Assembly (NCBI GenBank): GCA_944377465.1
Contig: CALWFA010000003.1
Location: 1 to 32,867, forward strand
Reading direction: 5' to 3'
DNA: 32,867 nt
DNA from: an uncultured Clostridia bacterium
Lineage (GTDB): Bacteria > Bacillota > Clostridia > Christensenellales > UBA1242
Both the position numbers and the translations under genes were made by a program. Within the stretch, counting starts at the first letter, position 1. Each line of letters begins with the position of its first letter. Positions 24,362 through 32,394 of this stretch are shown here, piece by piece. A model generated the notes under the pieces. That model was not told the DNA's origin and searched no databases. It worked only from the letters and a program-made list of their open reading frames with translations.

Positions 24362-24841
24362 TTATATTAATAATATTGCTAGTCCAATGGCGAATAAGAG
24401 TGATAGTTTTAGGATCATAGGCGACAATTTATTTTTATCGTCTAGAGTTTTCTTTAGTTTGACATCAATGGTCGCTAGGAAACTATCAATCTGCCCTAGC
24501 TCATTCCTCACATCATAGCGACCGATGTTTTTCATAATATCTAGCAAGATCTCTCTATCTTCATGATCTAACACTTTGATTTTTTCGAGATTCATGCTAC
24601 CAGTTTTTAGATATGATTCATATTCTTGTACGAAAATCTTAAATTGTTTTTTCGAATTTGTTTTCTTAAGAAAATCGAGTATCTTTTCCTGTCTAAATGA
24701 AATATTGATTTTAAACTGATTTAGAAAAAGCTTTAAGTTTTGATAAAAATCGTGCCTGTCCTTAATCTGTTCACTGAGAGAGAACGCTATCAGCATGATC
24801 GCGCTGATCAAGACAATTATCAATATCCATTTCATAATCAC
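24362..24841 (-). CDS. spoIIIAB: Stage III sporulation protein AB (SpoIIIAB)
   Basis: 159 aa. A membrane segment at each end (about 4-20 and 143-158) flanks a helical cytoplasmic domain, the layout that relates SpoIIIAB to GspF/type II secretion platform proteins. Coupled to spoIIIAA by an ATGA overlap, fitting the ATPase-platform partnership inferred for AA and AB. Confidence 0.92.
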   Translation of the reverse strand: MIMKWILIIVLISAIMLIAFSLSEQIKDRHDFYQNLKLFLNQFKINISFRQEKILDFLKKTNSKKQFKIFVQEYESYLKTGSMNLEKIKVLDHEDREILLDIMKNIGRYDVRNELGQIDSFLATIDVKLKKTLDDKNKLSPMILKLSLLFAIGLAILLI

Positions 24842-25740
24842 CTACAATATATGCAATTCAATTTTTCATCATATATATTGGTAAGAGTGCCAGGTCCTTC
24901 GTCGCTAGTCAGTACAATATATCGAGTGAAAAATTTTTCGTTTAGTATTTTGTCGAAGTTCGCCTTGCGCTTTAATTGATTCAAATTTTTTGCATGGATC
25001 GTCGCTATCACATTTACGCCAGAATTTATAGCTTCGATGATCGAGTCCATATCCTGCTCTAAATCTATTTCGTCTGTCACGATTATATCCGGTCGCATAC
25101 TGCGTATGCCATTTTTAAATGCAAATTTTTTAGTGCAGTTTGTATATATATCGCAAAAGCCACCTAAGTCTACATTTGGCTTACCATTCACGACCGAACA
25201 TATTTCATTTCGTTCATCAGCCACTAGGACATTTTTCGAAATATTATGTGCGCTCAACTGATAGATGAAATCGCGTATAAAGGTAGTTTTTCCGCTACCT
25301 GGCGCGGATATGACGAGCGTATTATTTATATCATCTCCTACTATGTAGTCGTATGCTCGCAGACTACAATTCTTTACTATATGCGGTATTCGTATATTGA
25401 CCGCTTGAAAATCTTTCACTGTGATGACCTTATCACCTTCTGTGACGATCGTGCCACTTAGACCGACACGCACGCCTTTAGGCAAAGTGATAAACCCATT
25501 GACTATATTGTTATTAAAAGCATAAATAGAATTTTCGCTCGCACGACGAATAAAATTTTCTAGCATATTCGAGTCTACTACTACGAATTCTCCTTCATCG
25601 TTTTTGAGATAGAATTTTTTATTTTTCAAGACTACTATCAGCCGTTCGTTTACCCTCATTCTTATTTCCGTGATATCAGCGAAACTAAATGTCTTTATTA
25701 TTAAGTTGTAGATATCTCTATCCAAATAATCCTTTAACAT
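24838..25740 (-). CDS. spoIIIAA: Stage III sporulation protein AA, secretion-type ATPase (SpoIIIAA)
   Basis: 300 aa from MLKDYLDRD. An AAA-type ATPase related to type II/IV secretion ATPases: Walker A APGSGKTT (about residues 146-153), Walker B DIIVTDEI, and IATIHAKN. It is thought to power the SpoIIIA channel from the mother cell. The frame is open 18 codons further upstream, but those codons are Phe/Tyr-rich and run into the efp terminator, so the later ATG is preferred. No clear Shine-Dalgarno is present. A SigE promoter is expected from Bacillus, but I could not identify one with confidence. Confidence 0.93.
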   Translation of the reverse strand: MLKDYLDRDIYNLIIKTFSFADITEIRMRVNERLIVVLKNKKFYLKNDEGEFVVVDSNMLENFIRRASENSIYAFNNNIVNGFITLPKGVRVGLSGTIVTEGDKVITVKDFQAVNIRIPHIVKNCSLRAYDYIVGDDINNTLVISAPGSGKTTFIRDFIYQLSAHNISKNVLVADERNEICSVVNGKPNVDLGGFCDIYTNCTKKFAFKNGIRSMRPDIIVTDEIDLEQDMDSIIEAINSGVNVIATIHAKNLNQLKRKANFDKILNEKFFTRYIVLTSDEGPGTLTNIYDEKLNCIYCR

Positions 25741-25779
25741 ACTTAAAACTATTACTCTGAAAAAGTAAAAATACATAAA

Positions 25780-25810
25780 AAAAATCAATACCACAAGAGT
25801 ACTGATTTTT
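25780..25810 (-). terminator. efp terminator
   Basis: On the minus strand a 12-bp stem AAAAATCAGTAC/GTATTGATTTTT (one G-U pair) with a 7-nt loop, followed by further T residues. It separates efp from the spoIIIA operon. Confidence 0.88.
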
Positions 25811-25864
25811 CGACTTTATATTAAAATTTGTGTGAAAATTTTTCTTTTTAAAATCGACAATAAA

Positions 25865-26443
25865 TTATAGTCTCTCCATATATTCGCCTGTACGAGTGTC
25901 TACGCGGACTCTGTCGCCTTCGTTTACGAATAATGGCACCTGAATGACATATCCCGTCTCTAATGTAGCTGGCTTACCACCCGACTTCGCTGTATCGCCA
26001 CGCACGCCTGGCTCCGTCTTCGTAATAGTGAGCTCGACGAACATAGGTGGCTCGACATTGATAGGTTGACCATTATAAAACTGTACTGTACAGTTCGTAT
26101 TCTCGATCACGAATCTCAATGCGTCTTCCACCATATCCTTATTGAATGGTATCTGATCGTATGTCTGATTGTCCATAAAGTAATACAGATCACCTTCATT
26201 GTATAGATACATCATCTCTTTTCTCTCTATTGCAATATCGTTGATCTTTTCAGATGGGTTAAAGGTCCTTTCTATCACTTTGCCCGTCAAGACATTTTTA
26301 AGAGTGGTACGCACGAATGCCGCACCCTTTCCTGGCTTCACATGCTGAAACTCTACTACTAAATATAAACTAGGACGCTTAGGATCTGTAGATGACCCAT
26401 CGTCAAAAATAACACCTTTTCTAATATCTCCTGCTGTAATCAT
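25865..26443 (-). CDS. efp: Translation elongation factor P
   Basis: 192 aa, slightly longer than the usual 185. EF-P relieves stalling at polyproline. Three domains: KOW-like N-terminus with the tip VKPGKGAAF (Lys39, the residue modified in many species), an OB domain and a C-terminal OB domain ending TGEYMERL. About seven extra residues rich in Asp/Ser/Pro lie at positions 14-25, before the tip loop. AAGGAG lies 6 nt before the ATG. It has its own promoter and terminator, and lies before spoIIIA as in many Clostridia, though the usual pepP/aroQ neighbours are missing here. Confidence 0.96.
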   Translation of the reverse strand: MITAGDIRKGVIFDDGSSTDPKRPSLYLVVEFQHVKPGKGAAFVRTTLKNVLTGKVIERTFNPSEKINDIAIERKEMMYLYNEGDLYYFMDNQTYDQIPFNKDMVEDALRFVIENTNCTVQFYNGQPINVEPPMFVELTITKTEPGVRGDTAKSGGKPATLETGYVIQVPLFVNEGDRVRVDTRTGEYMERL

Positions 26444-26465
26444 TATATCTCCTTATCTATTTAAT

Positions 26466-26494
26466 ATTATATCATATATTTGTAATTTTGCCAA
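26466..26494 (-). promoter_or_regulatory. efp promoter
   Basis: TTGGCA (26489-26494), 17-bp spacer, TATAAT (26466-26471) preceded by TGA. It lies in the short gap after truB; no terminator is seen between truB and efp, so read-through from the rimP operon is also possible. Confidence 0.83.
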
Positions 26495-26499
26495 CTAGT

Positions 26500-27351
26500 T
26501 CAGCCTAAAAAAGTCGACATTTTAGCTTTAAAATTGGACACATTAATGATAGCAATAGTATCTTGTTCGTCATTTAACTTATACATGCCATCATTTAAAT
26601 CTGTCCGAATGGTCTGTCCATTCAGTAATCTCAATCTATCTGCTTCAGTGCAATCAAAAACCTTATAATCAAGGCAATCATCAATCTTCCATATGAAATC
26701 GTCGATATTTTCTGGCGTCAAATCTTGAATAGTGACCGACTGATCGATAGTAAATCTTCCCACTTGAGTTCGCGTTAGTTCTATCATAGTAGCCAATGAA
26801 TCTAGTTTGTCTGCCATATCTCTACCTATCGACCGAATATATGTGCCCGAGCCACAATCAATTTTAATAGTCAAAATATGATCAGTATAATCGATTATTT
26901 TGATATCGTAAATGGTCACTTTATTTGGTTTTAAATCAAAATCAACATTCTTTCTAGCTAGATCATACGCTCGCTTCCCTTCGATATTTTTTGCACTAAA
27001 TTTCGGTGGTATTTGAGCGATTTCACCTATGAAAGTTGGGATGATCTTTGCTATATCCTGAAGTGAAGGAATAGTCTCTGTATTCTCAATAATTTTACCC
27101 GTAGAATCTAGCGTATCTGTACTATACCCGAACTCGAATTTTGCGATGTATGACTTTATCTTTTCCTGCATTATGTCAAATAGTTTTGTCGCTTTACCAA
27201 GAGTGATGAGCAAAACTCCTGTTGCCATTGGATCTAGCGTGCCTAGATGACCTACTTTTTTGATCTTTGCAATATGTCTAACCTTATTTACTACATCAAA
27301 ACTGGTCCAATCTTTTGGCTTATTTATTACTAAAATACCTTTATTCTTCAT
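26500..27351 (-). CDS. truB: tRNA pseudouridine(55) synthase TruB
   Basis: 283 aa. It makes pseudouridine 55 in the tRNA T loop. Motifs: NKPKDWTSFDVV, VGHLGTLDPMATGVL with catalytic Asp40, IPPKFSAKNIEGKRAYDLAR, and GSGTYIRSIGRD. A C-terminal PUA-like tail is short. The gene overlaps rbfA by 11 nt. The DHH phosphoesterase nrnA, often between rbfA and truB, and ribF, often after truB, are both absent here. Last gene of the rimP operon. Confidence 0.96.
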   Translation of the reverse strand: MKNKGILVINKPKDWTSFDVVNKVRHIAKIKKVGHLGTLDPMATGVLLITLGKATKLFDIMQEKIKSYIAKFEFGYSTDTLDSTGKIIENTETIPSLQDIAKIIPTFIGEIAQIPPKFSAKNIEGKRAYDLARKNVDFDLKPNKVTIYDIKIIDYTDHILTIKIDCGSGTYIRSIGRDMADKLDSLATMIELTRTQVGRFTIDQSVTIQDLTPENIDDFIWKIDDCLDYKVFDCTEADRLRLLNGQTIRTDLNDGMYKLNDEQDTIAIINVSNFKAKMSTFLG

Positions 27352-27706
27352 CGTCTGACTCTGTGGCGTATTTAATAGTCTTCAATATATCCTCAATTCG
27401 CTGTGATTTGTCCATAGAAGTGTCTTGGATAAACTCTAACCTAGGTGTGATGCGCAACTTCACTTTTTTAGAAAGCTCACCACGGATAAAGCCTCCTGCG
27501 CCTTTTAGCCTAGCCACGACCTCAGCTGTAGGTGTATTACCCATTGATGTAATATATACGCGAGAGTACGCTAGATCTGGTGTAGTATCGACATGTAATA
27601 CACTAATTAATGCGTCGATCTGCGGATCACGGATATTATTATCAATTATAGCTTGGATGGCAGCTGCTATCTCACTATTGATCCTTTCTAATCTAACATT
27701 CTTCAT
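27341..27706 (-). CDS. rbfA: Ribosome-binding factor A
   Basis: 121 aa from [13 protein letters not shown]-fold factor for 30S maturation and cold adaptation, with the family segments INSEIAAAIQAII, SVLHVDTTPDLAYSRVY and FIRGELSKKVKLRITPRLEF (seen as consecutive blocks) and an acidic tail. An earlier in-frame start would overlap infB by 31 nt; the conserved N-terminus and the TAATG overlap with the infB stop support this ATG. Confidence 0.95.
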   Translation of the reverse strand: MKNVRLERINSEIAAAIQAIIDNNIRDPQIDALISVLHVDTTPDLAYSRVYITSMGNTPTAEVVARLKGAGGFIRGELSKKVKLRITPRLEFIQDTSMDKSQRIEDILKTIKYATESDDEE

Positions 27707-30183
27707 TATTCTTCTATCCTTTTTAGAGTGTAACACTCAATTCTATCCCCGACTGCTACATCATCATAAGTGGTCTTGATACCACATTCTCTATCTTTGC
27801 CTGCTTCTTTGACATCATCTTTTACAATCTTCAGAGATTTAATTTCTGTATCTGCTATTAAGTCATCACCTCGATAAATTCTCGCATGCTCTCCGCGAAC
27901 AATTTTACCATCTCGCACCATTGAGCCAGCGATGATACCTGCGCTACTGAGTTTAAATACCGCAATGACCTCTGCTCTACCTAAATAAACTTCTTCGTAT
28001 TTAGGCTCTTTCATACCCTTTACGACACGCTCAATCTCATCTAGTAATTCATAGATAATCTTGTACGAATAGATCTTGATCTTCATTCTATCTGCTATGG
28101 TCTTTACTTTACTATCTTGACCTACATTAAAGGCTATTAGCATAGCATTAGAAGCATTAGCGAGTATCAGATCACTTTCACTGACAGGACCGACTCCACT
28201 ATGCAGAATATTTATCTTTACTTCGTCATTTGTTAGCTTACCTATAGAAGATTTAATAGCTTCTAATGATCCATGGACATCAGTCTTTAATACAATATTT
28301 AGTATCTTCAGATCTTTCTCACTCGTCTTTTGTATTAGATCCTCTAGTGTATTTCCTCCACTATTTTTGATTAATTCTTCTTTCTGCTTTGCTTTTCTTT
28401 CTTCTACGATTTGCTTTGAAAGTTTCTCGTCCACTACCGTAAAGGTCTCGCCAGCATTTGGTACTTCATTAAAGCCAAGTACCGAAACAGGCATAGAAGG
28501 TGTAGCCACCTTGACCGCTTTATTATTTTCATCAAACATCGCCCTTACTTTACATAGGCTGATGCCTGATATGATTGTGTCGCCTATCTTTAATGATCCG
28601 TCTCGAACTATGAGAGACGCGACCGCTCCTCTGCCCTTATCTAGCCTTGCTTCCAAGATTGTGCCCATTGCTGGCACATTTGGATTTGCTTTCAGATCTT
28701 GCATATCTGCGACTAATAATATCGTCTCTAATAATTTGTCTATGCCTTCACCTGTGTGTGCTGAGATCTTACATATAATAGCATCTCCACCCCATGCTTC
28801 AGGTAGGACATTGTGTTCTGCTAATTGTTGCATCACTCTGTCAGGATCAGCCTGTGGCTTATCCATTTTGTTGATAGCCACGATCATAGGTATTCCTGCA
28901 GACTTTATGTGATTGATCGCCTCTACAGTCTGTGGCATGATACCGTCATCTGCTGCTACTATAAGGATCGCAATATCCGTGACAGATGCTCCCCTTGCTC
29001 GCATAGCAGTAAACGCCTCGTGTCCTGGAGTATCGATGAATGTGATATATCTATTATTTACATTTACTCTGTACGCACCGATTGCCTGTGTAATACCGCC
29101 CGCCTCGCTTAATGTCACTTTGGTCTTTCTGATATAATCTAGAAGACTGGTTTTACCGTGATCTACATGTCCCATTACTGTCACGATCGGAGGACGAGGC
29201 TGTGCATCAGAATCATCATACGAGCGAATATTCTTCTGCAGATCTACGAGCTTTTCTTCGCCCGTTTTGTCTAGCTTTTGGATCAGCTCTACACCCATGT
29301 CAGACATGACTAATTCTGCCGTCTGGAAGTCTACCACTGAGTTTATAGTAACCAACATGCCAAGCTGCATGAATTTCTTTATTATTTCGCCTGCAGGTCT
29401 ACCGCTGACTTCTGAGAGTAATTTTACTGTAATATTGTCTGTAGTAAGGATCGCCGGACCCTGTGGTCGCTCGACTTTAGGTGCTACCACCACCTCTTTC
29501 TTCTTCGGACGGATACGACGATTAACCATTCTATCTTCTATGTTCTCTTCATCGATCATTCCGCGCTTTAATAGGTCCCGCTTGCTATACTGACGCTTCT
29601 CTTCATGCCTGTCGTTATCTTTCTTTTTATTTGCAAAGTTTCGCGCTGGACTAGCAGTGATCACAGGCTGAGCATAATTTATAGTCGGTCGCTTGCTTTG
29701 ATTATCCTTATTAAATGGAGGTTTAGTGCCTGGCTTGAAATTATTTTTATTGAACGGTTTGTTTTGATATTGACCTTGAGTGTGCTGATTATTAAATGGT
29801 CGTTTATCTCTATTGAAGTTTTGATTTTGCGGATATTTATTGTAATTATTGCTATTATTTGGTCGCATCTGATTGCGATTTTGCATATTCGGCGATTTTG
29901 CCTTTACAGTATTTGATTCAGGAGCTTGACTAACTTCTTGCTTTTGAGGCTCTGTGACTACAGGAGCTGGGATCTCTTGAGTCTTTTCTTCTTGCTGAGC
30001 TGGCTTACCTATCTCTGCCATTAATTTGGACTCTTTTTCCTTTACGGCGCGAGTCAGATTCACCATTTCAGTCTTGAGGTTGTAAAAATTCTCGGCAAGT
30101 GAGATAAACAACTTGTCGTTCACCATTGATTGTAATTGTTTGATAGATTTATTGAATTCTTGATTTCTTGTTTCGTTAGCCAA
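27706..30183 (-). CDS. infB: Translation initiation factor IF-2
   Basis: 825 aa. It positions initiator tRNA and drives subunit joining. A helical N-terminus (about 8-55) is followed by a low-complexity Asn/Gln/Pro/Lys-rich linker (about 60-240), the IF2-N module (243-297), and the GTPase core with G1 GHVDHGKT (338-345), G3 DTPGHE (384-389) and G4 NKMD, then domains II, III and the C-terminal fMet-tRNA domain. The linker carries 19 Asn and 9 Gln in residues 99-163 by eye, unusual next to the Ala/Pro/Glu-rich linkers common elsewhere. It overlaps ylxQ by 8 nt and joins rbfA through TAATG. Confidence 0.97.
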   Translation of the reverse strand: MANETRNQEFNKSIKQLQSMVNDKLFISLAENFYNLKTEMVNLTRAVKEKESKLMAEIGKPAQQEEKTQEIPAPVVTEPQKQEVSQAPESNTVKAKSPNMQNRNQMRPNNSNNYNKYPQNQNFNRDKRPFNNQHTQGQYQNKPFNKNNFKPGTKPPFNKDNQSKRPTINYAQPVITASPARNFANKKKDNDRHEEKRQYSKRDLLKRGMIDEENIEDRMVNRRIRPKKKEVVVAPKVERPQGPAILTTDNITVKLLSEVSGRPAGEIIKKFMQLGMLVTINSVVDFQTAELVMSDMGVELIQKLDKTGEEKLVDLQKNIRSYDDSDAQPRPPIVTVMGHVDHGKTSLLDYIRKTKVTLSEAGGITQAIGAYRVNVNNRYITFIDTPGHEAFTAMRARGASVTDIAILIVAADDGIMPQTVEAINHIKSAGIPMIVAINKMDKPQADPDRVMQQLAEHNVLPEAWGGDAIICKISAHTGEGIDKLLETILLVADMQDLKANPNVPAMGTILEARLDKGRGAVASLIVRDGSLKIGDTIISGISLCKVRAMFDENNKAVKVATPSMPVSVLGFNEVPNAGETFTVVDEKLSKQIVEERKAKQKEELIKNSGGNTLEDLIQKTSEKDLKILNIVLKTDVHGSLEAIKSSIGKLTNDEVKINILHSGVGPVSESDLILANASNAMLIAFNVGQDSKVKTIADRMKIKIYSYKIIYELLDEIERVVKGMKEPKYEEVYLGRAEVIAVFKLSSAGIIAGSMVRDGKIVRGEHARIYRGDDLIADTEIKSLKIVKDDVKEAGKDRECGIKTTYDDVAVGDRIECYTLKRIEE

Positions 30184-30475
30184 TATTAATCTTCTCCTTA
30201 TTAGTAATGATAGCTTTTGATAGACTTTCGTCCATAATTCCTATTATTTTTATATCTTTTATATTAGTCAAAGTCTCTAGTAAAGGCTCGGTAACAATCA
30301 TCTCACACTGCTGTCGAGTAGCGATATTTTTTGCCAAATTTTTAAGATTCTCACTAGCTGTAGAACAGACTAAAATGAGATGTATTTTATCCGTCGCACG
30401 CTTTAAGTGTGACTGACCAATGATTACCTTTTTTGCTTTGATAGCAAAGCCGATATAACTAATGATTTTGTTCAT
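30176..30475 (-). CDS. ylxQ: L7Ae/L30e family RNA-binding protein YlxQ
   Basis: 99 aa. L7Ae-like fold: IISYIGFAIKAKKVIIGQS at the N-terminus, VCSTASENLKN, then a C-terminal helix. Family members bind kink-turn RNA; YlxQ is probably ribosome-associated but its exact role is open. It overlaps ylxR by 17 nt and infB by 8 nt. Confidence 0.92.
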   Translation of the reverse strand: MNKIISYIGFAIKAKKVIIGQSHLKRATDKIHLILVCSTASENLKNLAKNIATRQQCEMIVTEPLLETLTNIKDIKIIGIMDESLSKAIITNKEKINIG

Positions 30476-30716
30476 ATTCTCCTAATATGTCATAAATTTC
30501 GTTGCCAACATTCATTTTGAATACTTTGTTTAAGAGACGCTTTTTTATCACGATCCTAATACAGTCACCCGACTTGCACATGTACGCTCCTCTGCCGTCT
30601 AATTTATTGTTTTTATCCAGATAAAGTTTATCATCAATTTTAGCTATTCTGAGGAGTTCACTTTGTTGTTTCGTCTCACGACAGGCGATACATCTTCTAT
30701 CATACTTGATATGCAT
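30459..30716 (-). CDS. ylxR: YlxR (RnpM) family RNA-binding protein
   Basis: 85 aa. DUF448/YlxR signatures are RRCIACRET (residues 7-15) and GRGAYMCKSGDC (41-52), with a basic C-terminal helix KKRLLNKVF. Homologues bind RNA, and in Bacillus the protein has been linked to RNase P. AGGGGA lies before the ATG, 8 nt after nusA. Confidence 0.93.
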   Translation of the reverse strand: MHIKYDRRCIACRETKQQSELLRIAKIDDKLYLDKNNKLDGRGAYMCKSGDCIRIVIKKRLLNKVFKMNVGNEIYDILGEYEQNH

Positions 30717-30724
30717 ACTTCCCC

Positions 30725-31846
30725 TTAATCAATATCGTCGAAAAAGTCGTCATCTAGTATTATATTAGCACTGCCCGCATTTACTATATCGTTTGATTTT
30801 TTATCTGTAGCTGTAGCATTAGGCTTCACATCTATCTTATAGCCAGTAAGCTTTGCTGCTAATCTTACATTGTGCCCGCCTTTACCGATAGCAAGTGAAA
30901 GTTTGTTTTCTGGGACGAGAACATTTGCTACTCCTGCTGCCGTATCGACGGTGATCTCACTGACTTCTGCTGGACTTAATGCTGCTACAATGTAATCTGC
31001 AGGATTCTCGCTATAATTAATTATATCGATCTTCTCGCCATTTAATTCTTGTATTACAGGGTTAATTCTAGCGCCCCTATTACCTATACATGCGCCTACT
31101 GGATCAAGGTTTGCTACAGATGTCGTCACAGCTATCTTAGTGCGGAGACCCGCTTCTCTCACGATGCCTACAATAGATACCTCTCCGTTATTTAGCTCAG
31201 GCACTTCCATTTCGAGTAATAGACGGACGAAATTCGGATGCGTCCTAGTGACCTGTACTACAGTACCTCTGAAATCATCTCTGATCTGACGGACATATAC
31301 TTTTACTTTGTCTCCCGGCTTGAAATCGTCAGTAGGAAGCATGTCGCGTTTAGTGAGCAGTCCTTCTAGAGTAGTACCACCTATTTCTAAATAGACATTG
31401 CCTGCGTCGATACGCTTGACATTCGCCACTATTAATTTCCCTTCTTTTTCAGCAATATCTTTATATACTGACTGTTTTTCGATTTCTTTGATCTTTTGAG
31501 TGATGACCTGCTTTGCCGTCTGCACTGCTATACGATTAAAGTCCTTTGTGCTCTCTTCCTGCATCACTAAGTCTCCGATCTTATATGAGTGCTTGATCTG
31601 ACGCGCATCTTCGAGACTGATTTCTTTTTCTTCATCTTCTACATTGTCTACGACCGTTCTGTATGAATATATCTTTATCGTATTTTTCTCTGGGAGCAGT
31701 TTTACCTGCGCATTTCGAGCTTCACCGTTATTCTTCTTATACGCTGCAGTGAGCGCTTGCTCTAGAGCCGCGATGAATACATCTTGATTGATTCCTTTCT
31801 CTGCTTCTAAATCTTTTAACGCTTCAAAAAAGTCTTTATTTACCAT
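30725..31846 (-). CDS. nusA: Transcription termination/antitermination protein NusA
   Basis: 373 aa, the Firmicutes form without C-terminal acidic repeats. N-terminal RNA-polymerase-binding domain (1-125), S1 domain (about 137-202), then two KH domains with GACIGNRGARI and LAIGKGGHNVRLAAKLTG. It modulates pausing and termination and couples with NusB in rRNA antitermination. The short acidic tail is DDDFFDDID. AAGGAG is placed 6 nt before the ATG, 11 nt after rimP. Confidence 0.97.
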   Translation of the reverse strand: MVNKDFFEALKDLEAEKGINQDVFIAALEQALTAAYKKNNGEARNAQVKLLPEKNTIKIYSYRTVVDNVEDEEKEISLEDARQIKHSYKIGDLVMQEESTKDFNRIAVQTAKQVITQKIKEIEKQSVYKDIAEKEGKLIVANVKRIDAGNVYLEIGGTTLEGLLTKRDMLPTDDFKPGDKVKVYVRQIRDDFRGTVVQVTRTHPNFVRLLLEMEVPELNNGEVSIVGIVREAGLRTKIAVTTSVANLDPVGACIGNRGARINPVIQELNGEKIDIINYSENPADYIVAALSPAEVSEITVDTAAGVANVLVPENKLSLAIGKGGHNVRLAAKLTGYKIDVKPNATATDKKSNDIVNAGSANIILDDDFFDDID

Positions 31847-31857
31847 TGTCTTCTCCT

Positions 31858-32310
31858 TTAAAACTCTATATATGGTGTAATATATGCTATATCTACATTA
31901 TTTATAGTGATATTCTCATTATCAACACCAAACATTGTCGATTCTTCATTCCTGCCTAATAGAGTCGCTACGAACTCTTTTCTACCGTCAATCTTTTTAT
32001 ACAATTTTACATTCACACGCTGACCCTCATATCGCTTGAATTGCCAGTCGTATTTCAGTGGACGGTCCAGACCATAAGATGACACATCTAGGGCATATTG
32101 CTCATCTGCAGTCGGATTGAGCTCTTCTATCGTGTCGTTTATTAGGTCATTGACCTTCACACAGTCGTCGATGCTGACTCCACCCTCTTTGTCAATGTAG
32201 ATCACGAGATGCATACCGTCTTGTCTCTTGACATATTCCACTTCTACTAGCCTAATATCGTCTTTGAAAAGTGGCTTAATCTTCTCATACACTAATTCAG
32301 AAACTTTCAT
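31858..32310 (-). CDS. rimP: Ribosome maturation factor RimP
   Basis: 150 aa from MKVSELV. It assists 30S maturation. Family blocks are VEYVKRQDGMHLVIYIDKEGG, SIDDCVKVNDLI, YALDVSSYGLDRPL (beginning the second domain), and a C-terminal SH3-like strand region. An in-frame ATG 51 nt upstream would place start codons within the leader hairpin; AGGAG five nt before this ATG and the usual family length fix the start. First gene of the operon through truB, with its own promoter and a structured leader. Confidence 0.95.
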   Translation of the reverse strand: MKVSELVYEKIKPLFKDDIRLVEVEYVKRQDGMHLVIYIDKEGGVSIDDCVKVNDLINDTIEELNPTADEQYALDVSSYGLDRPLKYDWQFKRYEGQRVNVKLYKKIDGRKEFVATLLGRNEESTMFGVDNENITINNVDIAYITPYIEF

Positions 32311-32313
32311 AAC

Positions 32314-32352
32314 TCTCCTATAAATTAATTTAGGAGTGGCTCTGCCACTCCT
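32314..32352 (-). promoter_or_regulatory. Structured leader of the rimP operon
   Basis: On the minus strand, a perfect 9-bp hairpin AGGAGTGGC-AGA-GCCACTCCT (32332-32352) starts about 7 nt from the predicted mRNA 5' end. Its 3' arm (CTCCTAAA) can instead pair with TTTATAGGAG, which contains the rimP Shine-Dalgarno. The two folds exclude each other. The T tract after the hairpin is poor, so it does not look like a simple terminator. Confidence 0.55.
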
Positions 32353-32365
32353 TCTAGTCAATATT

Positions 32366-32394
32366 ATTATATCACATTATAATTTATTAATCAA
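32366..32394 (-). promoter_or_regulatory. Promoter of the rimP-nusA-infB operon
   Basis: TTGATT (32389-32394), 17-bp spacer, TATAAT (32366-32371) with TGA before it. The -35 overlaps the stop codon of the upstream exonuclease gene. Predicted start near 32359. Confidence 0.83.

Noticed and set aside
28367-28912. Open frame of about 180 codons on the plus strand opposite infB
   Set aside because: It lies opposite the conserved GTPase region of infB, with no start signals or recognisable motifs.
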